Counted from the stretch's first letter, positions 33,333-46,127 are shown. The stretch: DNA of 64,000 nucleotides from Bacteroidaceae bacterium (GCA_017547585.1 JAFYPH010000023.1:1-64000), one strand, 5' to 3'. A program made the numbers and translations. Notes: generated by a model from the letters alone, not told the origin.

Positions 33333-33888
33333 ATTTTTCAATTTTGTTGTATAGTGTGCGACGAGAAATTCCCAATATTTCCGCGCTCTTTGTTACGTTG
33401 CGTCCCGTCTCGCGTAGTACTTTTTCGAGTCTCTCCTTTTCTATATCTTTAAGAGTGTGAGTGCTGTTATCTTCTTCTTCTTTAGTCTGTTCCTCGTGAA
33501 TAATTTTGTGTTTCTCTATTGCTGTAACAATCTTTCTCACAAGTTCGTTGTTGTCCCATGGCTTTGTTATAAAGTCGTCGGCTCCTCTTTTCATTGCATC
33601 GACGGCAATTTCAATGTCGCCAAAGGCTGTCATCAGTATTACTGCCGGTGGATTGGGACGTTCCTTTATTTTGTCGAGCCAATATAGTCCATCGCTGCAG
33701 TCGAGCCTGCTTTTGTCGAAATTCATGTCGAGAAGTATTGCATCTACGTCGCCGCCATTGAGTACTGCCTGCATAAGGCCGGGGCGCGAGATTGTTCCCA
33801 CTGTTGCAAAACTTCTTTTTAGAATGAGTTTCAGTGTCTGCAGCAGTGTCTCGTTGTCGTCAATTGCAAGAATATGGTAATTGTGCAT
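33322..33888 (-). CDS. Response regulator, receiver plus Fis-type HTH (ActR/RegA-like), 188 aa
   Basis: Receiver domain, residues 1-125: HILAIDDNE acidic pocket, ILLDMNFDKS with the phospho-accepting Asp, MTAFGD switch Thr and ITKPW Lys. A short acidic linker (HEEQTKEEEDNSTHTLKDIE) leads to a Fis-like HTH (GRNVTKSAEILGISRRTLYN). The AAA+ domain that most NtrC-type partners of such kinases carry is absent, so the protein should not need sigma-54. The ATG at 33888 is chosen because the promoter box at 33927-33934 lies inside a longer upstream extension. Confidence 0.88.
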   Translation of the reverse strand: MHNYHILAIDDNETLLQTLKLILKRSFATVGTISRPGLMQAVLNGGDVDAILLDMNFDKSRLDCSDGLYWLDKIKERPNPPAVILMTAFGDIEIAVDAMKRGADDFITKPWDNNELVRKIVTAIEKHKIIHEEQTKEEEDNSTHTLKDIEKERLEKVLRETGRNVTKSAEILGISRRTLYNKIEKYGL

Positions 33889-33926
33889 ATTATATTGGGG
33901 GGAGTATGGGTGTTTGTATTTGCGGC

Positions 33927-33934
33927 AAATATAA
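33927..33934 (-). promoter_or_regulatory. -7 box of the two-component operon
   Basis: TATATTTG on the minus strand, 38 bp upstream of the response-regulator ATG. Confidence 0.55.
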
Positions 33935-33981
33935 TATCTAATATGCTTCGTTTGTTTATTTGTTACTGTTTTTTGATGGAG

Positions 33982-34000
33982 TTGTGCAATTTTTGCACAA
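33982..34000. promoter_or_regulatory. Inverted repeat in the divergent control region
   Basis: TTGTGCAA, three T, TTGCACAA: a perfect 8+8 bp palindrome midway between the two-component genes and the export operon. Likely binding site for the Fis-HTH regulator dimer or another dimeric regulator. Confidence 0.55.
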
Positions 34001-34088
34001 TTTTCATGCGTAAAATCCGATTTTTCCATAATTGTTTAATTTTCCATTTTATCCTCCTTTTCTTTGCATCGACTAAGATACAAAGAAT

Positions 34089-35420
34089 ATGAAAAGAATA
34101 ATAACAGTAGTTACTCTTCTTGTGTGGACGAACATTGTGCTTATGGCCGATGATGCTCTTGCATCGGTTGCGATGAGTTTGCAGGAGTGCCTTGTTTATG
34201 CACGCGACCACTCGACGATTAATGTACAGGCTCGATACAGTAACGAACAGCAACGCATTGCTTTGCAGAACAGTGCCATGCAGTTTCTTCCTTATATAAG
34301 TGCGTCGGCCAATGCCAATATAGGTTTCGGACGAGGCATCGACCCCGAGACAAACACCTATGGTACCAAGCAGACTTTGGGTACAAGTTTCGGTGTTTCA
34401 ATGTCGTTGCCGCTTTTCGATGGACTTGTTAATGTGAATAGTTACAAAATGAACAAGAGTTATGTGCGCGAGTCGGAAATTACTGCACAAATGCGTGCCG
34501 ATGAAGTGTCGCTGTCAGTAATCAAGGCTTTTTATAATGTGGTCTATTGCGAAGAGCTTGTCCGACAGGTGCAGTTGTCATTGGAGACGGCAAGGGAGAA
34601 TCTGCGTCACGCCCGGCGACAAGAGCAGTTGGGAGTAATGTCGCGTGCCGATGTCGATGAAATGTCGGCGATTGTTGCCGAGAATGAATATCTGCTTGTG
34701 AACCAGCAGAATCTTCTTGACATTGCATGTCTCGACCTTAAAGCGGTAATGTCGTGGCCGGTCGAGCGTGACTTAAAGGTCGATGGGCGTCTGCAAGATG
34801 TCGATGAGGGTTCTTGTGTGGATAGCGGTATTAATATCATTGAACTTCCCACTGCAAAGATTGCCGCCGAAAAATTGCATCAGCGGAAATTGGCTGTCAG
34901 TGTTGCGCGTGGTAATTTTGTTCCGGGAATTTCGCTTTCGGCAGGAGTATCAACATCATACTATAAGACTTTGAATATGAACTACGAATCGTTGCCGTTC
35001 AATCGTCAGTTTGCAGATAACATCGGAAAATCGATAAGCACGGGAATATCCTTCCCTCTATTCGGACGTTTGAGCAAATACAATAATCTGAAAAACAGTA
35101 AACTATCCTATAAAATCCAACAAGCAGCCTACGACGAGACGATGCGCAATCTTACTACGGAAATGATGAAATTGGCGATGAATCTTGAGGGGGCACGCAA
35201 GGAGTATCTCTCTTCTATCAGCCGACTGACGGCGGCAGAGAGTGCTCACGCTGCCAACCAACGAAAGTATGAACTTGGAAAAATCTCTCCTCTTGAGCTT
35301 TCGACGAGCAGCACTCGTCTTGCACAGGCGCGCGCAACACTCACGGGCAAGCACATACAGTTGCTCATACAAAAAATGCAGTACGATTATTATAATGGTG
35401 AACCTTATATTAAAGAATGA
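34089..35420 (+). CDS. TolC family outer membrane protein, 443 aa
   Basis: Signal peptide MKRIITVVTLLVWTNIVLMA, then the OEP-type start MSLQECLVYARDHSTINVQA, the helical repeats (LETARENLRHARRQEQLGVM) and ANQRKYELGKISPLELSTSS in the second half. Outer-membrane channel for the ABC-type exporter encoded downstream. Its stop overlaps the next gene by 4 bp, so TolC and adaptor are translationally coupled. Confidence 0.92.
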   Translation: MKRIITVVTLLVWTNIVLMADDALASVAMSLQECLVYARDHSTINVQARYSNEQQRIALQNSAMQFLPYISASANANIGFGRGIDPETNTYGTKQTLGTSFGVSMSLPLFDGLVNVNSYKMNKSYVRESEITAQMRADEVSLSVIKAFYNVVYCEELVRQVQLSLETARENLRHARRQEQLGVMSRADVDEMSAIVAENEYLLVNQQNLLDIACLDLKAVMSWPVERDLKVDGRLQDVDEGSCVDSGINIIELPTAKIAAEKLHQRKLAVSVARGNFVPGISLSAGVSTSYYKTLNMNYESLPFNRQFADNIGKSISTGISFPLFGRLSKYNNLKNSKLSYKIQQAAYDETMRNLTTEMMKLAMNLEGARKEYLSSISRLTAAESAHAANQRKYELGKISPLELSTSSTRLAQARATLTGKHIQLLIQKMQYDYYNGEPYIKE

Positions 35421-36670
35421 TGGATAAGATAATAGAACAGAAAAAGGGATTGAAAAAAAAGCATCTTCCGTTTGTAATTGCAGGTATTTTGGTGTTGTTG
35501 CTTTTCGGCTGGATGCTTTGGGGCGACCACAGCAACAAGATGCGTGTCGAAACAGGGAATATAATAATCTCCAAAGTAGAAGAGGGTAGTTTCAACGACT
35601 ATATACGCATAAACGGGCAGGTGCAGCCGGCGACGGTGGTTCATGTGTCGGCTCTCGAGAGTGGTATTGTCGATTTTAAGCCTGTGAAAGAGGGTGCGAT
35701 GGTGAAGCGTGGCGATGTTATTCTTGTGCTTCGCAATCCCAACCTCGCGCAAGAGACGCTTAACAGCGAGTCGCAGCTTGCCGAACGACAGAATATGTTG
35801 CGCGATACAGAGATAAACATGGAGAAAGAGAAGCTCTCCATGCAGCAATCGAAACTTAGTGCAATAACTGATGCCAACCGCACTCGTCGTGCCTATGAGC
35901 AGGCAAAGACCCTTTACGACGAGGGATTGTCCTCGCGCGAGGAGTATCTGCGTGCCAAAGAGGATTACGAGCTTGCGCAGAGCCAACTGAAACTGCTCAT
36001 CGAGCGTCTGCATCAGGACTCCCTCTATCGCAGTGTGCAGCTTGCAAAAATGCAGGAGAGCCTTAACAACATGCAAGAGAATCTTACGCTTGTGCGCAGT
36101 CGTGCCGACAATCTTAAAGTAAAAGCCACATACGACGGGCAGTTGGGTAGCTTTTCGGCCGAACTTGGACAGAATATTAGTGCGGGAATGCTCATAGGGC
36201 AGATAAATGTGCTTGGCGAATATAAGATTACCGTAAATATCGACGAACGTTACATTGACAGAATAATGTCGGGATTGCAGGGTACATTCGAGCGTCAGAA
36301 TGTTAAATATGGCGTACAGGTGAGTACCGTCTACCCCGAGGTGCGCAACGGGCAGTTCCGCGCCGACCTTACTTTTACCGACGAGACACCCGAGAATATC
36401 CGCGTGGGACAGACCTACTACATCAATCTTGAGCTTGGCGAACCTACGCAGGCGGTGCTTGTGCCGCGTGGCAGCTACTTTAGTGTAACCGGTGGAAAGT
36501 GGCTCTTTGTGCTGTCGCCCGATGGTAGCGAGGCTGTCCGCCGCGAAATAAAGGTTGGTCGTCAGAATCCTCAATATTACGAGATAATCGAGGGATTGTC
36601 ACCCGGCGAGAGTGTGATTGTTTCGGGCTACGACAGCTTTGGCGATTCCGAGAAACTTATTTTGAAATAA
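35417..36670 (+). CDS. HlyD/MacA-like periplasmic adaptor, 417 aa
   Basis: One N-terminal membrane anchor (LPFVIAGILVLLLFGWMLWG), no lipobox. The lipoyl strand is VVHVSALESGIVDFKPVKEG; a long coiled-coil hairpin covers about residues 110-240 (EKEKLSMQQSKLSAITDANR ... ESLNNMQENLTLVRSRADNL); beta-barrel and membrane-proximal parts follow. The long hairpin is typical of adaptors for MacB-type ABC exporters. It precedes the ATPase gene by 30 bp. Confidence 0.9.
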   Translation: MMDKIIEQKKGLKKKHLPFVIAGILVLLLFGWMLWGDHSNKMRVETGNIIISKVEEGSFNDYIRINGQVQPATVVHVSALESGIVDFKPVKEGAMVKRGDVILVLRNPNLAQETLNSESQLAERQNMLRDTEINMEKEKLSMQQSKLSAITDANRTRRAYEQAKTLYDEGLSSREEYLRAKEDYELAQSQLKLLIERLHQDSLYRSVQLAKMQESLNNMQENLTLVRSRADNLKVKATYDGQLGSFSAELGQNISAGMLIGQINVLGEYKITVNIDERYIDRIMSGLQGTFERQNVKYGVQVSTVYPEVRNGQFRADLTFTDETPENIRVGQTYYINLELGEPTQAVLVPRGSYFSVTGGKWLFVLSPDGSEAVRREIKVGRQNPQYYEIIEGLSPGESVIVSGYDSFGDSEKLILK

Positions 36671-36700
36671 TATAGAAAATTTATTAAGGAAAATATAATC

Positions 36701-37384
36701 ATGAAACTTTTAACAGAAAATTTGGAAAAGGTGTTCCGTACGGAACTTGTAGAGACAGTTGCGCTCAATGGCGTTTCGATAAATGTAAACGATGGCGAGT
36801 TTGTTGCCATCATGGGTCCTTCGGGTTGTGGAAAATCCACCCTGCTCAACATTTTGGGTCTGCTGGATAATCCTACTGCCGGCAGTTATAAGATTGACGA
36901 CGTAGAGGTTGCCGGGCTCAAAGAAAGGGAACGAACAGCCTATCGTCGCGGAAAGATAGGCTTTGTGTTTCAGTCGTTCAATCTGATAGAGGAGATGACC
37001 GTTGAAGAGAATATTGCCTTGCCGCTGACCTATCTTAAATACTCCTCGGCCGAGCGTAAAAAGATGGTCGAAGAGGTGATGCTCAGCCTTAACATCGCCC
37101 ATCGTGCGAAGCATTTTCCCAACCAATTGTCGGGTGGTCAGCAGCAGCGTGTGGCCATTGCCCGCGCGGTGGTCACAAAGCCGGGGCTTATTCTTGCCGA
37201 CGAGCCGACCGGTAACCTCGACTCGAAGAACGGCAGCGATGTAATGTCAATCCTTTCGGAACTTAACAGACAAGGTACGACGATTGTAATGGTAACGCAC
37301 TCGAAGAAGGATGCAAAGTATGCCAATCGTGTGATTAATCTCTTCGATGGTCTTGTGGTCGATACTCTCGAAGAGCAAATGTAG
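36701..37384 (+). CDS. MacB/LolD-like ABC transporter ATPase, 227 aa
   Basis: All ABC motifs are intact: Walker A GPSGCGKST near residue 44, Q loop VFQSFN, signature LSGGQQQRVAIARA, Walker B LILADEPTGNLDS and switch His in VMVTHSKK. Stand-alone ATPase of the LolD/MacB/FtsE class that powers mechanotransmission through an FtsX-type permease. Follows the adaptor gene and precedes the permease gene by 20 bp. Confidence 0.94.
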   Translation: MKLLTENLEKVFRTELVETVALNGVSINVNDGEFVAIMGPSGCGKSTLLNILGLLDNPTAGSYKIDDVEVAGLKERERTAYRRGKIGFVFQSFNLIEEMTVEENIALPLTYLKYSSAERKKMVEEVMLSLNIAHRAKHFPNQLSGGQQQRVAIARAVVTKPGLILADEPTGNLDSKNGSDVMSILSELNRQGTTIVMVTHSKKDAKYANRVINLFDGLVVDTLEEQM

Positions 37385-37404
37385 GGACAGAAAATAGAAA
37401 GGAA

Positions 37405-39852
37405 ATGATAAAGAATTTTATAATAACGGTGCGTAATATGCCCGTGGTTGCGACGCTCAACATCGTTGGTCTTGCGGTGGCAATAGCTGTGGCTTACATG
37501 ATATTCGTGCAGGTACATCACGAACTATCATTCAACAAAGATGTGAAGGATGCCGACAGGAGTGCGCTTATAATCGGCAAGGGCGATTTTTTCGGAGGCT
37601 CTCAGTATAATATGTATATGTCGCGTGCAGCTGTGGAGTTTGTGAAGAATATTCCTATGGTCGAGAGGGTCGGCTCCATTAATCTTCTTGGAAAGCGTCG
37701 CGGCGCATGCACCGAGGATAATCCCGATGGCTTTGTGCTTAATATGAGCAATATTCTCTATCCCACAGAGACGTTGAGCATGTTTGGCTTCGAATTTGTC
37801 GATGGCGACTCTACTACGCTCAACACATACGGCAATGTGGCTATAAGCGAGAGTGCCGCTGCAAAATATAATCTTAAGATAGGTTCGCGTTTTGCGCATA
37901 CATACAACGAAGAGATTCCCGACTTTAACGATTCTTGGAATTATGGCGTTGTTACTGCCGTTTATCGCGATTTTCCCGAAAATTGCGACCTCGGCAATAT
38001 GGATGCTGTGGGTTTCTACGACCGTAACGACCTGAACGATTGGAGTAATTGGAACTATAATGTATATGTTCAGTTGCGCGAGGGATATACTTTTGCCGAG
38101 TTTGACAGTGTGCTCACAAAATTGTATGCCGAGGAGATGAAACGTGTCAAACGCGACGATGTAATAGAATATCTAACCGTTCCTGTCGGTGAACTTTATT
38201 ATAATCAGCCTGCGGGTGTCGATTATGGAATCCCATCGTCCCGAGGCGACCTTTCGACAACAATCTCTCTTGCGGCTATTGCGGTGGTGTTGCTGTTGGT
38301 GGCCTTCATAAATTATCTGAATTTTGTGATGTCGCTCATTCCCTTGCGCATGTGTAGCGTGAATACCCGTCGCATAATGGGCGAGCAGATAGTTTCGTTG
38401 CGTCTTAATTTCATTGCCGAGTCTTTTATATTTCTTCTAGTTGCTGTGGCAGTGGCACTGTTTATTATAGAAGTTGTCTCCGGCAGCGCTGTTTCATCGC
38501 TTTTCATCACTTCGGTGGATGTTGCCAAACATGGTGGAATTTTATTGCTTATTATTGCGGCTGCCATGCTGTTTGCGTTTGTCGTTTCGCTCTATCCTGC
38601 GTGGTACATTACCTCTTTTTCGCCGGCACTTGCGCTCAACGGCAATTTCGGTCGCAGTCGCAAAGGGGCTATGTTGCGCACAATTCTTATAGGCGCGCAG
38701 TTTTTAGTGTCGTTTGTGCTCATTATTGTGGCCCTCTTCGTGTGGTTGCAAAATCGTTATCTTATGTCGGCGGACATGGGCTTTAAGCGAGAGCTCCTGC
38801 TCACTGTGGAATTGCCGCGCAAACAGTTTTTTATCGAGGGGCAGACACCGCGTGACGAGCTTGCCGACAGGTTGAAGGCCGGTGGTATTGTAAAGGATGT
38901 GGCCTTCTCCAATGGCGATTTTGTTACCAATAAGCGGTGGACAGTCGGTCGTACGATTGAAGGCCCCTTGCCACCGAATGCCAGTGCTGATATTATGTTC
39001 TCGCCTTTTCAGGTTTCGTGGAATTTTTTGCAAGTGCTTGGGGTGGATATTGTTGAAGGACGGGATTTCTCTCCCGAAGAAGTACAGAGTGGTAACGGTG
39101 CACTTATTTTCACCGAGGCTGCAAAATTGCAGTATCATCTATCGACCGACAATAGCGTCGCTCCGCGTGGTACCGCCGCTCCCATCGTGGGCTTTTGCCG
39201 TAATGTGAATGCCCGTTCGTTGCACGAAAAGCAGGGTGCTTTTGCTTTCTATTGTATGGGGCAGGATGAGCATGGTGTTCCCGGTAAAAAATATTATGCT
39301 ATGCGCAACCTCTATATACGTCTTGCTGCGGGTGTCGATGTTGCCGATGCTGTCGCTCATATAAGAAAGACTATTATCGAGTATTTCCCCGGAATTACGC
39401 CTGCTGCGTTCGACGTGGAGTTTTTCGACGAAGTTCTTCGCCGACAGTATGAGCGTGAGCAACGTCTGGGGCTTATGGTGGGGCTTTTTGCTTTTGTGGT
39501 TATTGTTGTGTCGTTTATGGGCTTGTTTGCCATAGTTCTTTTCGAGGTTAAATTCATGGAGCGCGAAATTGCCTTGCGTCGTGTGAATGGTGCCTTGGTG
39601 AGTGATATTTTGTTGCTTTTGAGCAGTCGATTCATAATGGTGCTTGTTGTGTGTTTTATTGTAGCTGCCCCCATTGCTACATGTTTCATTAATGTGTGGT
39701 TGCAGGAATTTGCCTATAAGACTCCGCTCTATTGGTGGGTCTATGCTGCAGCATTCCTTGCTGTTGCCTTGCTTGTGGTAGGTATTGTTATTGTAAGCTC
39801 GTGGCGTGTGGTTACGCAGAATCCTGTTGAGGTTATAAATGAAGTACAATGA
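37405..39852 (+). CDS. FtsX-like ABC transporter permease, 815 aa
   Basis: Double-length permease of the type common in Bacteroidota (MacB_PCD-FtsX-MacB_PCD-FtsX). First helix VATLNIVGLAVAIAVAYMIF, first periplasmic domain to about residue 285, then a set of three helices near 290, 340 and 385, a further helix near 425, the second periplasmic domain and three C-terminal helices (LGLMVGLFAFVVIVVSFMGL; IMVLVVCFIVAAPIATCFIN; WWVYAAAFLAVALLVVGIVI). Probably exports a peptide, lipid or drug with the neighbouring TolC and adaptor. Its first 150 bases are repeated as a stub just downstream. Confidence 0.9.
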   Translation: MIKNFIITVRNMPVVATLNIVGLAVAIAVAYMIFVQVHHELSFNKDVKDADRSALIIGKGDFFGGSQYNMYMSRAAVEFVKNIPMVERVGSINLLGKRRGACTEDNPDGFVLNMSNILYPTETLSMFGFEFVDGDSTTLNTYGNVAISESAAAKYNLKIGSRFAHTYNEEIPDFNDSWNYGVVTAVYRDFPENCDLGNMDAVGFYDRNDLNDWSNWNYNVYVQLREGYTFAEFDSVLTKLYAEEMKRVKRDDVIEYLTVPVGELYYNQPAGVDYGIPSSRGDLSTTISLAAIAVVLLLVAFINYLNFVMSLIPLRMCSVNTRRIMGEQIVSLRLNFIAESFIFLLVAVAVALFIIEVVSGSAVSSLFITSVDVAKHGGILLLIIAAAMLFAFVVSLYPAWYITSFSPALALNGNFGRSRKGAMLRTILIGAQFLVSFVLIIVALFVWLQNRYLMSADMGFKRELLLTVELPRKQFFIEGQTPRDELADRLKAGGIVKDVAFSNGDFVTNKRWTVGRTIEGPLPPNASADIMFSPFQVSWNFLQVLGVDIVEGRDFSPEEVQSGNGALIFTEAAKLQYHLSTDNSVAPRGTAAPIVGFCRNVNARSLHEKQGAFAFYCMGQDEHGVPGKKYYAMRNLYIRLAAGVDVADAVAHIRKTIIEYFPGITPAAFDVEFFDEVLRRQYEREQRLGLMVGLFAFVVIVVSFMGLFAIVLFEVKFMEREIALRRVNGALVSDILLLLSSRFIMVLVVCFIVAAPIATCFINVWLQEFAYKTPLYWWVYAAAFLAVALLVVGIVIVSSWRVVTQNPVEVINEVQ

Positions 39853-39864
39853 TATTTTTTGCGA

Positions 39865-40041
39865 ATGATAAAGAATTTTATAATAACGGTGCGCAATATA
39901 CCCGTGGTCGCGACACTCAATATCGTAGGCCTTGCGGTGGCAATAGCTGTTGCCTATATGATATTCGTGCAGGTGCACCACGAACTTAGCTTCAATAAGG
40001 GGATAAAGGATGCCGACCGCACTGCAATATGCTGCATATAA
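39865..40041 (+). pseudogene. 5' stub of a second FtsX-like permease gene
   Basis: Starts MIKNFIITVRNIPVVATLNI like the upstream 815-residue permease, and stays close to it over about 50 codons, with mostly synonymous base changes. It stops after 58 codons (DADRTAICCI) and runs directly into a terminator. Bacteroidota loci of this kind often carry several tandem permease genes, so this is probably the remains of one that was lost by deletion, or an abortive duplication. The periplasmic and further membrane parts are missing, so it cannot work as a permease. Confidence 0.88.
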
Positions 40042-40079
40042 AAACGCGGGGAGACTTTTATAGCCTCCCCGCGCGCTTT
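40041..40079 (+). terminator. Terminator of the ABC export operon
   Basis: GC-rich 9-bp stem CGCGGGGAG/CTCCCCGCG (40045-40053 with 40065-40073) with A residues before and TTTAT after, directly behind the permease stub. Confidence 0.75.
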
Positions 40080-40092
40080 ATAAATGGTGTGT

Positions 40093-40533
40093 TTACTCTT
40101 CGAGCAACTGTTTCAGAAACTCGTTCATCTCCTCGTCGAGTCCTTTCAGCAGTTCGCTGTCGAGGACAAGGGTATCGTCGTCCATATATATAAGGTCGAC
40201 GATGGTCTCTTTGTTCTCGTCGATGAGGGTGCAAGAGTAGGGTTTCAGTATGTTCATCTTGTCAAACAGTCCCACTTTCTGCATCTGTACAAGCTCCGTG
40301 CGCAGGGTTTTCTCTACCGAGGCAGTCTGCTCCTGCGCGCTCTCTTTCCACTCTTCGATTGTAGCCTGCGACAGTTCGCGGTCGTCGTCGTCGAAGATGG
40401 TGAGGGTGCCTGTGACTCTGTCTACCTGAAAATAGAGGTCGGTGACGGTTGCACTTTCTGCTCGTCCCAGGGTATCGGTGATTGCCAAGATTGCATCGAG
40501 CAATGCTTCGCGGGATTGTTTGCTGATTGACAT
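40093..40533 (-). CDS. Conserved hypothetical protein downstream of secA, 146 aa
   Basis: Soluble acidic protein without signal peptide. Begins MSISKQSREALLDAILAITD; beta-strand regions VTDLYFQVDRVTGTLTIFDD and CTLIDENKETIVDLIYMDDD; ends in an acidic helix LDEEMNEFLKQLLEE. I do not know its function. It starts 12 bp after the secA stop, so it is cotranscribed with secA, which is its only clue. Confidence 0.7.
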   Translation of the reverse strand: MSISKQSREALLDAILAITDTLGRAESATVTDLYFQVDRVTGTLTIFDDDDRELSQATIEEWKESAQEQTASVEKTLRTELVQMQKVGLFDKMNILKPYSCTLIDENKETIVDLIYMDDDTLVLDSELLKGLDEEMNEFLKQLLEE

Positions 40534-40545
40534 ATTCTTTTCTTT

Positions 40546-43863
<3,318 letters not shown>

Positions 43864-43929
43864 ATGTTATTTTATTTTTTCTTCTTAATTTAATGTTGTG
43901 TTTTCCGATGTCCAATCGTTACAATAGGG

Positions 43930-43990
43930 CAAAGATAGTAACAAACGAGCAAAATACAAAGCTTGCTTTGATATTTTACTGCGAGTGCAG
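43930..43990 (-). repeat. Promoter-palindrome repeat, copy D, with secA promoter
   Basis: On the minus strand it runs from CTGCACTCGCAG through AAAATATCAA, the palindrome AAAGCAAGCTTT, TTTTGCTCGTTTG and ends in TATCTTTG (43937-43930), 67 bp upstream of the secA ATG. It is identical to copy E for the 61 bases except two next to the -7 box. A TTTG lies 19 bp before the box, inside the right arm of the palindrome. A second small hairpin (GAACT..AGTTC) lies upstream at about 44000-44012. Confidence 0.85.
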
Positions 43991-44198
43991 GATATTTTCG
44001 AACTTTAGTTCAAAGATTCCATAATGATAATCTTTTGTACTATTGTAGCGAAAATTTCACATCTTCCATATTAAATACAGCAAAAAGCGTGCCAAAGGGA
44101 CGTCGTATGCAATTTTGGCAGAGTGCAACTTTGTTGCGACGATTGCCTCTTTTTATTTAATATTTAGAAACAGTTTAACTTATGTTGGAAAATATTTT

Positions 44199-44206
44199 TA
44201 TCTTTG
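44199..44206 (+). promoter_or_regulatory. -7 box of the GH110 gene
   Basis: TATCTTTG, about 66 bp upstream of the chosen ATG. It lies inside the longer in-frame extension, which argues for the downstream start. The rest of the gap 43991-44190 shows no gene. Confidence 0.6.
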
Positions 44207-44271
44207 CGACTCTGTTTCGGCTGCTTTCGGCCAATTTGGGCAGACACACGGATAATTTACATAAAAATTAT

Positions 44272-46119
44272 ATGACTATGAGAAAACTTTTTTCGACCCT
44301 GCTTTTTGCAGTAGTTGCGTTTTTCTTCTCCTCATGCGGAGAGAAAGTTTATTATGCGTCCGATTTTGGAATCGTTCCCGACACGGGCGAGGACATGACA
44401 AAGCCCATTGCCCGTGCGATTGAGGCTATCAAAAATGAGTGTGGCGACAGGCCCGCAGTGTTGCTCTTCGAGGGTGGAGAGTACGATTTTTACCCCGACA
44501 GCGCTAACGTGCGCGAGTACTATATCTCTAACCACGACCAGGATAATCCCAAGTATGTGGCAGTGGCCCTCGAAGGTGTTAAGAATCTTACACTCAGGGG
44601 AATAAATGATGGCGAGAATGCCCGTCGCGCCGACTTTATGATGAACGGCCGCATGCTGCCCGTGGCGATGGTCGGCTGCGAGAACTGTACGCTCGACTTT
44701 ATCGGCATCGACACACGCGTGCCCCAGATTGCACAGGTAGAGGTGCTCGAAAATGACACCGAGAATGGCTTTATCACCTACCGTCTGGCATCTTACGTAA
44801 ATTACAAGATTGCCGACAGCACATTGGTTGTTTATGGCTCGAATTGGGAGTTTAACCCTCGTTGGGGCATCGCATTCGACGGAAAAACACGTCACCTTGT
44901 GTACAGAACCAGCGATATTGGTGTCGGTACACTGAAGGTCGAGGAGGTTGAGCCTCGCGTGATACGCGCCCCCTGGAAAGATGCGCGCTTGCTCCCCGGT
45001 ACCATCGTAGCCATGCGTCCCTACGTGCGTCCCACTCCGGGTATTCTCGTGTCCGAGTGTAAAAATACCTCAATCCTTTCATCTGTAGTATATTACGCCG
45101 AGGGAATGGGCCTCCTTGCACAGGGTAGCGAGAATATCACTCTCGACGGATTCCAGGTAGCTTTGCGTGGCGAGGACGACACTCGTTACTTTACCACACA
45201 GGCCGATGCTACACACTTCTCGGGATGCAAGGGCATGATAAAATCTGTGAACGGCCTCTACGAGGGCATGATGGACGACGCTATCAACGTTCATGGCACA
45301 TATTTGCGAGTGATTAAGAAACTCGACGAAAAGACTCTCATCGGTCGCTACATGCACCCCCAGGCCTATGGATACTATTGGGGCGCTGCCGGCGACACTG
45401 TGCAGTTCATAAAGTCAGACGTGATGGAGATTGTTGACGGCAACAAGGTAGTCGCTATCGAGCCCTACGACAAAGATCAGTTCTCGGGCTGCAAAGAGTT
45501 CAAGCTTACCTTTGAAAAACCTGTTCCCGCCGATGCCGACAATGGCAAATATGGAATCGAGAATCTCGAGTGGACCCCCGAGGTACTTTTTGCAGGTAAT
45601 GTCATCCGCAACAACCGCGCACGCGGAACACTCTTCAGCACTCCAAAACGCACCATTGTAGAGAACAACCTTTTCGACCACACTTCGGGTGCAGCCATCC
45701 TCTTGTGCGGCGACTGCAACGGATGGTTCGAGACAGGTGCCTGCCGCGACGTTGTCATCCGCAACAACCGCTTCGTAAATTCTTTGACAAATATGTTCCA
45801 GTTTACCGACGGAATTATTTCTATCTATCCTGTAATTCCCAACCTCGCCGAGCAGACAAAATATTTCCACGGAGGCGATGGCAAGGGCGTTGTTATCGAG
45901 AACAATGTGTTCGAGACATTCGACGCACCCATTGTCTATGCAAAGTCACTCGACGGATTGAAATTCTGTAACAACAAGATAATTGTAAACGAAGATTTCA
46001 AGCCCTTCCACTGGAATCGCCACCGCTTCCTTTTCGACAAGGTGAAGAACGTGGTTATCGAAAATAACGAATTCGAGGGAGGCTTCGACGAAACTACCGA
46101 CGTTAAGCACAGATATTAA
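44272..46119 (+). CDS. glaB: GH110 alpha-1,3-galactosidase, lipoprotein, 615 aa
   Basis: Starts MTMRKLFSTLLFAVVAFFFS with a lipobox ending at Cys22 (SSCGEK), so it is a surface or periplasmic lipoprotein. The mature chain begins DFGIVPDTGEDMTKPIARAI and continues as a right-handed parallel beta-helix with many short N/D-capped turns (FAGNVIRNNRARGTLFSTPK; NNLFDHTSGAAILLCGDCNG; VIRNNRFVNS). This matches Bacteroides GlaA/GlaB enzymes, which remove the terminal alpha-1,3-linked galactose of blood group B and linear B structures on mucin-type glycans. No SusC/D pair is adjacent. GlaA versus GlaB is not certain. Confidence 0.85.
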   Translation: MTMRKLFSTLLFAVVAFFFSSCGEKVYYASDFGIVPDTGEDMTKPIARAIEAIKNECGDRPAVLLFEGGEYDFYPDSANVREYYISNHDQDNPKYVAVALEGVKNLTLRGINDGENARRADFMMNGRMLPVAMVGCENCTLDFIGIDTRVPQIAQVEVLENDTENGFITYRLASYVNYKIADSTLVVYGSNWEFNPRWGIAFDGKTRHLVYRTSDIGVGTLKVEEVEPRVIRAPWKDARLLPGTIVAMRPYVRPTPGILVSECKNTSILSSVVYYAEGMGLLAQGSENITLDGFQVALRGEDDTRYFTTQADATHFSGCKGMIKSVNGLYEGMMDDAINVHGTYLRVIKKLDEKTLIGRYMHPQAYGYYWGAAGDTVQFIKSDVMEIVDGNKVVAIEPYDKDQFSGCKEFKLTFEKPVPADADNGKYGIENLEWTPEVLFAGNVIRNNRARGTLFSTPKRTIVENNLFDHTSGAAILLCGDCNGWFETGACRDVVIRNNRFVNSLTNMFQFTDGIISIYPVIPNLAEQTKYFHGGDGKGVVIENNVFETFDAPIVYAKSLDGLKFCNNKIIVNEDFKPFHWNRHRFLFDKVKNVVIENNEFEGGFDETTDVKHRY

Positions 46120-46127
46120 TAAGAATG

